A stretch of 25,509 nt of DNA from the NCBI RefSeq assembly GCF_020742345.1, contig NZ_DYXC01000070.1:1-25509 (forward strand). The letters are read 5' to 3'. Positions within the stretch are counted from its first letter, which is position 1. Every line of letters starts with the position of its first letter. Shown one piece after another: positions 1 through 7,475 of this stretch. This stretch comes from Enteractinococcus helveticum. Its GTDB lineage: Bacteria > Actinomycetota > Actinomycetes > Actinomycetales > Micrococcaceae. Under the pieces are notes generated by a model. The model worked only from the letters and a program-made list of their open reading frames with translations. It did not search any database and was not told where the DNA came from. A program made the translations under genes and the position numbers.

Positions 1-44
1 TCCGCGGCGAATCCTACCGCGTGAAAAACGCCCTGATGAAATAA
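1..44 (+). CDS. istB: C-terminal end of IS21-type IstB helper ATPase (partial)
   Basis: Only the last 13 complete codons are in the window, read from base 3 to the TAA at 42-44. The peptide ends RGESYRVKNALMK. The string RGESYR followed by a basic residue is typical of the extreme C-terminus of IstB-like ATP-binding proteins, which assist the IstA transposase of IS21-family elements. The call rests on this short tail plus what follows: a perfect hairpin and a short sequence resembling an insertion-sequence terminus. The rest of the gene, including its Walker motifs, lies outside the window, so whether the element is intact cannot be judged. Confidence 0.6.
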   Translation, partial: RGESYRVKNALMK

Positions 45-53
45 CCCCTTATC

Positions 54-85
54 GCCACTTTGGCAGGTTTTCCTGCCAAAGTGGC
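54..85 (+). terminator. Perfect 14-bp hairpin behind istB
   Basis: The arms at 54-67 and 72-85 are exact inverted repeats around a TTTT loop. No T tract follows, so it may be a terminator for the transposition genes or a structural element of the insertion-sequence end. It starts 9 bases after the istB stop codon. Confidence 0.55.
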
Positions 86-117
86 CGGATTCTTATCGCG
101 TTAATGGCCGACTTCTA

Positions 118-131
118 GTTGACAAAACACA
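118..131 (+). mobile_element. Probable right terminal repeat of the IS21-type element
   Basis: The sequence GTTGACAAAACACA ends in ACA. IS21-family elements typically have TGT...ACA ends carrying such short repeats. The left end is outside the window, so the match between the two ends and any target duplication cannot be checked here. This marks the likely boundary between the element and the flanking chromosome. Confidence 0.45.
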
Positions 132-411
132 GGCAACAACAATGAGTGCAGCTTGAGTCAAGCCACCTGGGAGTATGAGTAGCATTGGCTCCATGCCATA
201 CAGCCTAGAGCTTTGAAACATTATTCTCGATAAACGAGTCGCTCCAGTCCTTCGATCTCGATTGCGCCACCGACTACGTGACGCGATGGATTCCTCTACT
301 TGCCCGAAGCAGCGGGACGACTTCATCGATTTAGCCAACAAGTCCAGCGGCTCATCGTTCTTAGCCGGCAGGTACAGCAAAAGGTAACGGACAACGCATT
401 CAGACACATAT
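132..411. other. Gene-free stretch between the IS end and the GntR operon
   Basis: I see no convincing gene here. An open frame exists on the minus strand (93-407), but it runs across the insertion-sequence terminus and matches no family I recognise. A plus-strand frame is open from about 290 to 411, also without a recognisable domain. The stretch may be degraded flanking DNA plus the upstream part of the gntR promoter. Confidence 0.4.
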
Positions 412-438
412 TTGTACTAGTTGTACTAGTTGAGCTAG
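412..438 (+). promoter_or_regulatory. Three tandem 9-bp repeats upstream of the GntR gene
   Basis: TTGTACTAG at 412-420 and 421-429 is followed by the variant TTGAGCTAG at 430-438. The array ends nine bases before the ATG of the GntR gene. Contiguous repeats at this place fit an autoregulatory operator, since YtrA-type regulators commonly control their own operon. The unit contains CTAG, and the first two units include the palindrome ACTAGT. Binding by the neighbouring regulator is inferred. Confidence 0.45.
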
Positions 439-447
439 CGTGGATTT

Positions 448-801
448 ATGTTCATTAAGACTGATCCTCGCGATTCGCGGCCGGTGTATATCCAGATCGC
501 GGAACAAATCGTAGCGCAAATCGACTCGGGTGACATCGGCGATGGTGAGCGACTTCCTTCTGCCGTTGAACTGGCAAAGTCACTTGACCTCAATCGCAAT
601 ACAGTCTTGCAAGCCTACCGGCATGTACGGGAACTCGGGTATCTAGATCTGCGACGTGGTCGCGGAGCGATAGCTTGTGCTCCAGGGTCAGAGACAGATG
701 TGCTCCAATCAGCCCTTAACCTGGTTATTCGGCTCGCCAAGGATCGCGGGATATCGCTCAGTTCCATCACAAATCTACTTGCCCGAGGAGGGCTGACTTG
801 A
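448..801 (+). CDS. GntR-family transcriptional regulator, YtrA subfamily
   Basis: A 117-residue protein with an N-terminal winged-helix DNA-binding domain at about residues 10-78. The signature is clear: PVYIQIAEQI, then RLPSAVELAKSLDLNRNTV, then AYRHVRELGYLDLRRGRG. The tail of about 40 residues is too short for an FCD or UTRA ligand domain, which is the hallmark of the YtrA subfamily. Such proteins usually repress an adjacent operon of membrane or transport proteins. The ATG follows three tandem 9-bp repeats that may be its operator. Its TGA overlaps the TTG start of the next gene by four bases, so the two are translationally coupled. The inducing signal is unknown; cell-envelope stress is typical for the subfamily (inference). 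Confidence 0.9.
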   Translation: MFIKTDPRDSRPVYIQIAEQIVAQIDSGDIGDGERLPSAVELAKSLDLNRNTVLQAYRHVRELGYLDLRRGRGAIACAPGSETDVLQSALNLVIRLAKDRGISLSSITNLLARGGLT

Positions 802-1757
802 GTTACCAGAAACGATATATTCTGACCACGCTGGCTCCCCTGCTAACACTAGTTGCCGGAGCCACCTTGTGGGCAGCACTATCCGTGCCGCTAGTTCCCG
901 ATCCGATGGCTATCCATTTCGACAGCAATTTCTTACCAGACGGATACCTCGCCCCAACGACAAGTATCGTGCTGTTTACCAGTATGAACCTGCTACTTCT
1001 GATAATCTTCACCGTTCTGGCGCGTAATGGAATGTGGCACGGTATAACAGGCCGCGTCATCGTGGGCTCATCAGGATTTAGTAGCGGGATGCTCTCGGTA
1101 CTACAAATAGAGCTTTTCAGGTTACAACGTGGTCTCACTGATGCTACTCAAGCCACGTTACCGGCCACTTCATTTTGGTTTATCTTGCTTCTGGCAGCTG
1201 TCATCGGCGTACTTTTGACATATCTGGTTCAACCGGTACCACAGCCTGAAAAATCGAGTAAACCCGCTGCCAACCCTGGTATACCGCATCAGGGTAAGGC
1301 GGTGTGGCTTCGTTCAGAGTCGATGCACTTCGGCGTTCAGTTAGTCCTAGTCATAGCAGTGATGACGGCGTTGGTTTGCCTCATTATTACCCCCAACTGG
1401 GCAATCGGGCTGACAACCGTAATAACAGTCACAATAGCACTGTCTACATGGGGATGGCGCTATCGCATTGATAATCAGGGATTCAGTTACCGTTCATATC
1501 TTGGATTTCCACGTGGGCATATCCCACATCAATCCATAGCCTCAGCAGAATCTATCCATGTGAAGGCTGCCAACTGGGGTGGTTGGGGATGGCGTTTGAA
1601 CGGGTCGGGAACCGGCTTCATCACAAAGAGTGGTCCTGGTGTGCGTATCATGCGTACCAATGGTCGTGTCCTGGAAATCACCAGTGACGACGCTCCAACG
1701 GCTGCCGGTTTACTCAAACACTATGTCTCTCAGACGACCACCAAAGAGAATTCATAA
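798..1757 (+). CDS. DUF1648 domain membrane protein
   Basis: A 319-residue integral membrane protein. The start is TTG at 798, overlapping the gntR stop; a strong ribosome site GAGGAGGG at 785-792 supports it. An N-terminal hydrophobic segment is followed by PDPMAIHFDSNFLPDGY (about residues 34-50), which is the DUF1648 signature (P...HF...G.PDG). Further hydrophobic segments lie near residues 55-75, 125-145 and 178-215. The last 100 residues are polar and aromatic-rich (WGWRYRIDNQGF, then WGGWGWRL) and look like a cytoplasmic beta domain similar to a bacterial PH domain. Its biochemical role is unknown. DUF1648 proteins often sit next to YtrA-type regulators and resemble parts of SdpI-like immunity proteins, so a role in bacteriocin or envelope-stress resistance is possible. 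Confidence 0.75.
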   Translation: MSYQKRYILTTLAPLLTLVAGATLWAALSVPLVPDPMAIHFDSNFLPDGYLAPTTSIVLFTSMNLLLLIIFTVLARNGMWHGITGRVIVGSSGFSSGMLSVLQIELFRLQRGLTDATQATLPATSFWFILLLAAVIGVLLTYLVQPVPQPEKSSKPAANPGIPHQGKAVWLRSESMHFGVQLVLVIAVMTALVCLIITPNWAIGLTTVITVTIALSTWGWRYRIDNQGFSYRSYLGFPRGHIPHQSIASAESIHVKAANWGGWGWRLNGSGTGFITKSGPGVRIMRTNGRVLEITSDDAPTAAGLLKHYVSQTTTKENS

Positions 1758-1792
1758 CAGCAACCCCAATTAGCTGAAGTATAGGTGCATCA

Positions 1793-2767
1793 GTGAATCC
1801 ATCAGTTGCGACGAGTCGCACCCCTAAAAACAAGATCTCGATTGTAATCTTCCTCGGCTTGGCATACCTGCTGTCATGGCTGATTGCGCTCCCATTATGG
1901 TTGGCAGACGGATTGCGTTCACCGGCGGCGGTGCCCCTCATGGTCGCTATGATGTTTGTGCCGACTGTAGCTGCCGTGATCGTTGTGTTCTTCGTTGAGA
2001 AACCTAAACAGAAGGGGCGAGCCTTAGGTTTAGTGCCGCTGAAACCCGCTGGACGGCTCATCGTCTACTTGGTGGTCGCATTGTTGCTTCCCATTATTCT
2101 GTGCATAGTGGCGCTGGTCGTGGGATCTGTTCTGGGCTTGTTTCCTTCAGATTTCACGAATTTTGGCGGATTCCAACAGATCACAGAAATGCAGTTGGCA
2201 CAGTTAGGTATCTCGGAACTCCCTGCACCCGTTGGAGTGCTTGTGGCTGGGCAGTTTCTCAATGTTCTCATCGCAGCGCTATTTATCAACATTCTCCCAG
2301 CACTGGGCGAAGAAATCGGTTGGCGCGGTTGGCTCCTACCTAAACTTTTACGCCTAGGGCCTTGGCCAACAATCGTGCTCTCCGGCGCCATCTGGGGATT
2401 GTGGCACGCACCAGTTATTCTGCTGGGACATAACTATCCGGGTACACCGGGGTGGCTGGCGTTATTAGCGATGGTTGGGTTCTGCACCGTTATTGGTGGC
2501 ATTTTCAGCTGGCTTCGCCTTCGGAGCGGATCAGTCTGGCCTGCAGCTTTAGCCCACAGTAGTCTCAATGCATCGGCGACGCTTTATGTTGTTTTCGTGG
2601 CGGAGAATGGTGTATATAATCCCTTGCAGGCCAATATTACGGGATGGAGCGGATGGATCATTCCCGCCATTCTGCTGGTTGTCATCGTCAGCCTAGGAAA
2701 GTTCACACCACTTACAAATAGCATTAAGAAGAGCGAGACGAACCGGACGTCTCATCAGAAAACGTAG
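1793..2767 (+). CDS. CPBP-family intramembrane glutamic protease
   Basis: A 324-residue multi-pass membrane protein of the CPBP (CAAX protease/bacteriocin-processing, formerly Abi) family. All catalytic motifs are visible: EEIGWRG with E173, E174 and R178; WGLWHAP with H205; and LAHSSLNA with H255 and N259. The enzyme is therefore predicted to be active in the membrane. The start is GTG at 1793 with only a weak ribosome site (AGGTG near 1780). It follows the DUF1648 gene by 35 bases and is probably in the same operon. CPBP proteins near regulators and DUF1648 proteins are often linked to bacteriocin self-immunity; the substrate here is unknown. No clear terminator is seen between its stop and the convergent zapE gene. 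Confidence 0.85.
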   Translation: MNPSVATSRTPKNKISIVIFLGLAYLLSWLIALPLWLADGLRSPAAVPLMVAMMFVPTVAAVIVVFFVEKPKQKGRALGLVPLKPAGRLIVYLVVALLLPIILCIVALVVGSVLGLFPSDFTNFGGFQQITEMQLAQLGISELPAPVGVLVAGQFLNVLIAALFINILPALGEEIGWRGWLLPKLLRLGPWPTIVLSGAIWGLWHAPVILLGHNYPGTPGWLALLAMVGFCTVIGGIFSWLRLRSGSVWPAALAHSSLNASATLYVVFVAENGVYNPLQANITGWSGWIIPAILLVVIVSLGKFTPLTNSIKKSETNRTSHQKT

Positions 2768-2852
2768 ATCAGTTGCCCATACACTCCAATCAGCCAGGCG
2801 CGAGGACCATTAGGTAACCTGTGTGATGATGATCTGTATGGGGTACCGACTG

Positions 2853-3935
2853 TTAGAGGACTTTTTCGCCTAGGTGTCCTTCGCGTGCCAGCGCCGTCAT
2901 ACGTGAGACGGTACGGAAGTATTTTTTCATATACCCGCCTGCCATCATGTCTTCGGTAAAGAGTTGTTCAAATGGCACACCCGAAGCCACCACTGGAACA
3001 TCTTTATCGTAGAGGCGATCAGCCAGCACAACGAATCGTAGTGCCATGGCTTGTTCAGTAATGGTGGTGACATTACTCAGCACCAAGACATCAATATCTT
3101 TGACAAGTTCACGATATCGAGACGGATGAACGCGAGAGAGGTTTTTTGTCAAAGCAGCCCAGTCGTCGACTGCGAAGACTTTTTCGTCTGGGAAGTTTTC
3201 TTTTGCAGTCTGAACTTCTGCACCCACTGGAACCGGTTCCGGAGCGCGTTCTAGGCCGCGGTGCCGGAAGTCTTCGCCGTCGACGCGAATCGTTTCAAAT
3301 TGATCAGCCAGAACTTGAATTTCGCGTTTGAAGTCTTGGGCAGCAAAGCGACCTTCCCCAAGTGCACCGGGTAGGGTATTCGATGTCGCTGCGAGTTTGA
3401 CTCCAGCATCGGATAGCTCGCGCATCAACCGGGACATCAACACGGTGTCGCCGGGGTCATCGAGTTCAAACTCATCGATGCACACCAGGGTGTATTCCTT
3501 TAAGACCTCTACAGTGGTGGTGAAGCTTAGCGCTCCCACCAGGTTGGTGTATTCCACAAAGGTGCCAAAGGCTTTTCGCCCCGGCGCTGCGTGCCACAGC
3601 GACGCCAGCAAGTGAGTCTTGCCGACCCCAAAGCCACCGTCGAGATAGAGCCCGTTGGGTTGTCCGTTGCCATTTTTTCCATTGGCCTTTTTAGCATCAC
3701 GACGGAATATCGAAAATAGACCACCTGCTTTTTTGGGTGCTTTCATGGAAGCGGCGAAGGCGCTAAGGCGTTCTACAGCCCCGGCTTGGGATGGGTATGC
3801 TGAGTCTGGAATATAGGTATCGAAGGATACCTCACCGAAGCGATATGACGGATGAAACCCTGCCAGAAGTTCTTCGGAAGAAACCTGTGGGTTCCGCTCC
3901 GATAGAGCGACGATTTCTGTCACGTTGATTCCCAT
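2853..3935 (-). CDS. zapE: Cell division protein ZapE (AFG1-like ATPase)
   Basis: A 360-residue P-loop ATPase of the AFG1/ZapE family. The Walker A motif GGFGVGKT lies at residues 100-107 and Walker B LVCIDEFEL at 150-158 (D154, E155). The sensor region LAATSNTLP and the C-terminal DRLYDKDVPVVASG are family-typical. In Escherichia coli ZapE binds FtsZ at the constricting septum. In actinobacteria the homologue is annotated the same way, but its partner is less clear. The ATG at 3935 has a Shine-Dalgarno-like AAGG directly against it, so GTG four codons inside, at 3923, with AAGGATGGG upstream, is a plausible true start. It is transcribed away from the sulfurtransferase gene; the 214-base gap between them holds the divergent promoters. 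Confidence 0.9.
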   Translation of the reverse strand: MGINVTEIVALSERNPQVSSEELLAGFHPSYRFGEVSFDTYIPDSAYPSQAGAVERLSAFAASMKAPKKAGGLFSIFRRDAKKANGKNGNGQPNGLYLDGGFGVGKTHLLASLWHAAPGRKAFGTFVEYTNLVGALSFTTTVEVLKEYTLVCIDEFELDDPGDTVLMSRLMRELSDAGVKLAATSNTLPGALGEGRFAAQDFKREIQVLADQFETIRVDGEDFRHRGLERAPEPVPVGAEVQTAKENFPDEKVFAVDDWAALTKNLSRVHPSRYRELVKDIDVLVLSNVTTITEQAMALRFVVLADRLYDKDVPVVASGVPFEQLFTEDMMAGGYMKKYFRTVSRMTALAREGHLGEKVL

Positions 3936-4149
3936 CCTTGATTATTGCAACGGTGCGACCATCAGAGCACTCGGCTGACCTTTACATCCTAAAACGCCCC
4001 AGAATCGCGGGCGCACTATTACTTTCACAGCGTGCATAGAAGTACTAGTGTGACGAGAGCCGTGGCAATTAACACACAAGCTTGTATCCTTAATCTTCAA
4101 ATACGTCTCACTTGCTGACGGTCACCCGCTACGAAAGGTACATCCCTTC

Positions 4150-5043
4150 ATGACTACAACAGTCCCCGTGGAACATTCCGACTACGCGCACCCGGAAAAA
4201 CTAGTCTCAACCCAATGGGTCGCCGAGAACAAGGACAATCCAAATGTTGTTGTACTCGAGTCGAATGAAGACACCCTGCTGTATTCCACCGGGCATATCC
4301 CAGGTGCAGTTAAAGTCGACTGGCATACCGAGCTCAATGACCCGGTAACCCGTGACTTTATTGGTGCCGAAGCGTTCGCCAAAATGGCTGCATCAAAAGG
4401 CATCAGCCGTGATACCACAGTTATTTTTTATGGCGATAAGTCCAACTGGTGGGCCGCCTATGCGCTGTGGGTTTTCACCCTCTACGGTCACAAAGACGTT
4501 CGCCTGATGAACGGTGGCCGCGATAAATGGATCGCTGAAGGTCGCGAAATCACCCGTGATATTCCAGAGATTACTGAAGGTGTCTACCCTGTTGTTGAGC
4601 GCGATGACCACACGGAGCGTGCTGACAAAGCCCAGGTTCTGGACAGCATCGGCCAGGTACCACTGATTGATGTGCGGTCCAACCCTGAATACACCGGTGA
4701 GACCACCCACATGGCTGGTTACCCACAGGAAGGGACGCTGCGTGGCGGTCACATTCCTACTGCCCAATCTGTTCCATGGGCAACTGCTGCCAACGAAGAT
4801 GGCACATTCAAATCCCGTGAAGAACTATTGAGTCTCTACGCGGAGGATGCCAATTTGGGCAAATCGGATAACGTAATTGCCTATTGCCGCATTGGTGAGC
4901 GTTCAGCTCACACCTGGTTTGTTCTGCGCTACCTGTTGGGCTACGAATCCGTACGCAACTATGACGGCTCGTGGACCGAATGGGGCAACAGCGTGGGCGT
5001 GCCAATCGTCGTTGGTGCTGAACCGGGTCAAGCACCAAACTAA
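4150..5043 (+). CDS. sseA: Thiosulfate/3-mercaptopyruvate sulfurtransferase (two rhodanese domains)
   Basis: A 297-residue tandem-rhodanese protein. The N-terminal inactive domain covers about residues 16-135, with the signature TGHIPGAVKVDW. The C-terminal active domain, about 165-290, has RGGHIPTAQSVPW and the active-site loop YCRIGERS with nucleophile C246, which would carry the persulfide. It moves sulfur from thiosulfate or mercaptopyruvate to an acceptor such as cyanide or a protein thiol. AAAGG lies about 11 bases before the ATG. A strong terminator follows at 5057-5098, and then sufE. The rhodanese-sufE pair is common in Micrococcales and suggests a role in supplying or handling persulfide sulfur. 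The loop does not distinguish thiosulfate from mercaptopyruvate use with certainty. Confidence 0.9.
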   Translation: MTTTVPVEHSDYAHPEKLVSTQWVAENKDNPNVVVLESNEDTLLYSTGHIPGAVKVDWHTELNDPVTRDFIGAEAFAKMAASKGISRDTTVIFYGDKSNWWAAYALWVFTLYGHKDVRLMNGGRDKWIAEGREITRDIPEITEGVYPVVERDDHTERADKAQVLDSIGQVPLIDVRSNPEYTGETTHMAGYPQEGTLRGGHIPTAQSVPWATAANEDGTFKSREELLSLYAEDANLGKSDNVIAYCRIGERSAHTWFVLRYLLGYESVRNYDGSWTEWGNSVGVPIVVGAEPGQAPN

Positions 5044-5056
5044 CTGATGGACAGTC

Positions 5057-5098
5057 TTCGCCGGTATCGGAGGCCTTCCGATACCGGCGAAATATTTT
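5057..5098 (+). terminator. Rho-independent terminator after the sulfurtransferase gene
   Basis: Exact inverted arms at 5058-5070 and 5078-5090, extended by outer T-A and inner A-T pairs, enclose a short loop (GGCCT) and are followed by AATATTTT. It starts 14 bases after the stop codon. It suggests that sufE is transcribed mainly from its own promoter. Confidence 0.85.
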
Positions 5099-5152
5099 CG
5101 GACTGATCCGCGTTAGACTAGAGTGCGGATCTTTTCCACAGAAAGGCTTTCA

Positions 5153-5593
5153 TTGACTGTTAAAACCCCACAGGTTCTGCAGGAAATCATCGAAGATTTC
5201 CAGGATATGCACGAACAAGAACGTCTTGAACTGCTTTTGGAGTTCTCGGATAACCTTCCAGAACCGCCAGAACGCTATGCCGGTCACGAAGACGAAATGG
5301 AACAGGTCATTGAATGCCAGACTCCCCTGTTCTTAGCTCTAGAATTCTCTGATGACCCAGACCCAGAGGTCACGATTATTATTTCCGCGCCGCCTGAAGC
5401 CCCAACCACTCGTGGCTTCGCCGGGGTCTTAGTTGAAGGACTCTCCGGTCAATCAGCCTCCGTCATTCTTGACGTCCCCGATGACATGCCAAATCAGCTA
5501 GGTCTCACGAGGGCTCTAACCCCACTGCGACTGCGTGGAATGACCGCGCTACTTGGTCGTATCAAGCGCAATATCACCAGCCGTCAGGTATGA
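5153..5593 (+). CDS. sufE: SufE-family cysteine desulfuration protein
   Basis: About 146 residues when started at TTG 5153, which has AGAAAGG at the right distance. The in-frame GTG at 5123 would add ten residues but lacks a ribosome site. SufE accepts persulfide sulfur from the cysteine desulfurase SufS for iron-sulfur cluster assembly. Typical features are EFSDNLPEPPERY near residues 30-42 and the reactive cysteine C55 in VIECQTPLF. The C-terminal part ends in a helical GLTRALTPLRLRGM block, as in the family. It is encoded just after a rhodanese gene rather than in the suf cluster. It overlaps the start of ybaK by four bases (ATGA), so the two are coupled. Confidence 0.9.
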   Translation: MTVKTPQVLQEIIEDFQDMHEQERLELLLEFSDNLPEPPERYAGHEDEMEQVIECQTPLFLALEFSDDPDPEVTIIISAPPEAPTTRGFAGVLVEGLSGQSASVILDVPDDMPNQLGLTRALTPLRLRGMTALLGRIKRNITSRQV

Positions 5594-6078
5594 GTACCGC
5601 AGCACGGACTGCCTCGCCAGCCCTGCAACTGCTCCTCGAGACAGGCATCTGGCATCGGGTATATACCTATGATCACAAAGTTTCCGATCAAGGCTTCGGA
5701 TACGAGGCGGCCGAAAAGCTTCAGATTGCACCTGAGCGTATCTATAAGACGCTGCTGGTGGAATCTTCTGAACGTGAGCTAGCCAATGCTGTCGTAGCAG
5801 TTGCCGATATGTTAAATCTGAAGCGTCTGGCCGCAGCGCTTGGCACCAAGCGGGTAGAGATGGCAAATCCAAACGTGGCGCAGCAAAAAACGGGGTATGT
5901 GCTCGGTGGTATTTCACCACTAGGCCAAAAAACTCAGCTGCCGATCGTGGTGGATGCATCCGTTGAGCCTCATGACACCATCTGGATTTCCGGTGGACGC
6001 CGCGGTCTTTCAATCGAAATACGTGCTGATGATTTTCTAAGGATCACGTCGGCGACCGTAGCTGACATCAGTCGATAG
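5590..6078 (+). CDS. ybaK: YbaK/EbsC-type aminoacyl-tRNA deacylase
   Basis: A 162-residue single-domain protein of the YbaK family. In characterised members it hydrolyses mischarged Cys-tRNA(Pro), acting in trans to prolyl-tRNA synthetase. The family pattern is clear: RIYKTLLVE, with the conserved catalytic-site lysine near residue 54, then TGYVLGGISPLGQK and GLSIEIRADDF. It starts with ATG inside the sufE stop (overlap 5590-5593), so translation is coupled. It converges with the GPP34-family gene, only seven bases separating it from that gene's end. The substrate is assigned by family only. Confidence 0.88.
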   Translation: MSTAARTASPALQLLLETGIWHRVYTYDHKVSDQGFGYEAAEKLQIAPERIYKTLLVESSERELANAVVAVADMLNLKRLAAALGTKRVEMANPNVAQQKTGYVLGGISPLGQKTQLPIVVDASVEPHDTIWISGGRRGLSIEIRADDFLRITSATVADISR

Positions 6079-6085
6079 GTGTTCT

Positions 6086-6787
6086 TTAGCCTCGCATGCC
6101 GGTGGCTTGACCACGCGTCGCGGTTAGTGACTCTGCGATCGCATTTTCAACTGCTTGCATCGCCTCAGCAATTGCTGGCTCCTGCTGGGCTGCTTCGGCA
6201 TGAAACGCCTCAAGGCGTTCTTTGACCATTTTATTCTGTAGCCCAGGGAATAATCTTGTCAGGACATCCGTGGAGTACAGCAGTTGCACCAGTGGCCAGG
6301 TGCTGGCATCAAGCGCGGTGTCACGACCAAGCAACGTGGCACGCATGCGCACATACATATCCATCCGACCATAGGATTCATCTGGTATGTAGCGTGTGCG
6401 TGGCAGGAGACCCAAGAACCGTTTTGTCATGACCGTGATGTCACCGCGAGTTTGCAAGGATTCAAGAATGGCATCCATAAGCGATGGTCGTGAGAACCGA
6501 TTAATCCATTGCTCGGCGTCTTGGTTTTCGGGTGCATCTTTCATGATCTGCAACACGGAGGCCAGGGGCTCTTCTAAGACAACATCGGCTGCCGATTTCA
6601 CAATCACCAAATCCCGGGTGACGTACAGGCAGCCTCGACGTGCAAGATCTGTCAGGACGGCACCTGCGATACCAACCCGAACAGTGTGTGTTTGGGTCAG
6701 CAGTTTGCCATGCTGATCAAGACACGCCAGCAGATAGTACTCCGCGATATTTAGTGGTCGATTTTTCGTGCCCTGTGTTTCCGACAT
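6086..6787 (-). CDS. GPP34 (GOLPH3/VPS74) family protein
   Basis: About 233 residues from ATG 6787. The family pattern is visible: LNIAEYYLLACLDQHGKLL at the start of the domain, then VGIAGAVLTDLARRGCLYV, a central GDITVMTKRFLGLLPRTRYIPDE, and a late helix ALDASTWPLVQLLYSTDVLTRLF. Eukaryotic GOLPH3/VPS74 binds phosphatidylinositol 4-phosphate at the Golgi. Actinobacterial homologues are common but their role is largely unknown. The frame stays open up to ATG 6868, which overlaps the HIT gene by 17 bases. I prefer 6787 because the extra residues look unconserved, but neither start has a strong ribosome site. It is the last gene of the thrS-HIT operon, in the place where pgsA lies in mycobacteria. 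Confidence 0.7.
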   Translation of the reverse strand: MSETQGTKNRPLNIAEYYLLACLDQHGKLLTQTHTVRVGIAGAVLTDLARRGCLYVTRDLVIVKSAADVVLEEPLASVLQIMKDAPENQDAEQWINRFSRPSLMDAILESLQTRGDITVMTKRFLGLLPRTRYIPDESYGRMDMYVRMRATLLGRDTALDASTWPLVQLLYSTDVLTRLFPGLQNKMVKERLEAFHAEAAQQEPAIAEAMQAVENAIAESLTATRGQATGMRG

Positions 6788-6851
6788 CATGTCTCTATTG
6801 TCTCGATTTTTCTGGCTGACGGTGGGAACTGCGACGTACCGATGAAGCGTG

Positions 6852-7469
6852 TCACGCCTCACGCTCATTCACTGTTCGAGCTTGTTGTTCTCGAAAACGG
6901 TGGGCTCCACTTTCCCAAGCGTCTGCGATGATTTGTCGCATATCCCCGATGGTTCCGGTGACGTTTTTTGTTTGGGCAATAATTGGCAAGAAGTTACCGT
7001 CGCCACCCCAACGCGGCACGATATGTTGATGTAAGTGCACGGCAATCCCTGCTCCCCCGGCGTTGCCCTGATTCATACCGAGGTTGAATCCAGCAGCGTT
7101 TGATACATCGCGTAGCACTTCCATACCAATCTGGGTCAGCTGTGCGAACTCGGCGGTTTCCTCAACTGTCAGATCAGTGTAATCCGGGATGTGCCGGTAT
7201 GGGCAGACCAGTAAGTGCCCGGGATTATAGGGATATAAGTTCATCACCACGTAACAGGTGATCCCCCGGGTCACGATCAGTGACGTCTCGTCGTCACGCT
7301 GCGGTGCAGCACAAAACGGGCAGGACGCCTCATCGGTGACCTGACCTTGTCCTTTGGACACGTAGGCCAACCGATGAGGGGTCCATAGCCGTTGGAAGGC
7401 ATCTGGCGTACCTGCTAATGCAAAATCATCGGTGAACTCTGCATCACGATCTGCATCGCGGTTCGCCAT
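6852..7469 (-). CDS. HIT-family hydrolase/phosphorylase (Ap4A phosphorylase-like)
   Basis: A 205-residue histidine-triad protein. The triad HLHQH is at residues 145-149, inside GIAVHLHQHIVPRW. A CPFC pair at 50-53 and the strand-loop NLYPYNPGHLLVCPYRH at 77-93 match the actinobacterial group that includes Rv2613c of Mycobacterium tuberculosis, a diadenosine tetraphosphate phosphorylase. It probably cleaves dinucleoside polyphosphates, which aminoacyl-tRNA synthetases make as side products. That fits its position six bases behind thrS. CAGGTG lies about nine bases before the ATG. The assignment of phosphorylase over hydrolase activity rests on similarity to the mycobacterial arrangement and was not tested here. 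Confidence 0.88.
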   Translation of the reverse strand: MANRDADRDAEFTDDFALAGTPDAFQRLWTPHRLAYVSKGQGQVTDEASCPFCAAPQRDDETSLIVTRGITCYVVMNLYPYNPGHLLVCPYRHIPDYTDLTVEETAEFAQLTQIGMEVLRDVSNAAGFNLGMNQGNAGGAGIAVHLHQHIVPRWGGDGNFLPIIAQTKNVTGTIGDMRQIIADAWESGAHRFREQQARTVNEREA

Positions 7470-7475
7470 AACGAA

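Noticed and set aside
93..407. Minus-strand open frame of 104 codons next to the IS end
   Set aside because: It crosses the insertion-sequence terminus, has no recognisable domain or ribosome site, and its composition is not protein-like.
4001..4020. Small hairpin between zapE and the sulfurtransferase gene
   Set aside because: The stem is only five base pairs (CGCCC/GGGCG) with a nine-base loop, too weak to call a regulatory element.
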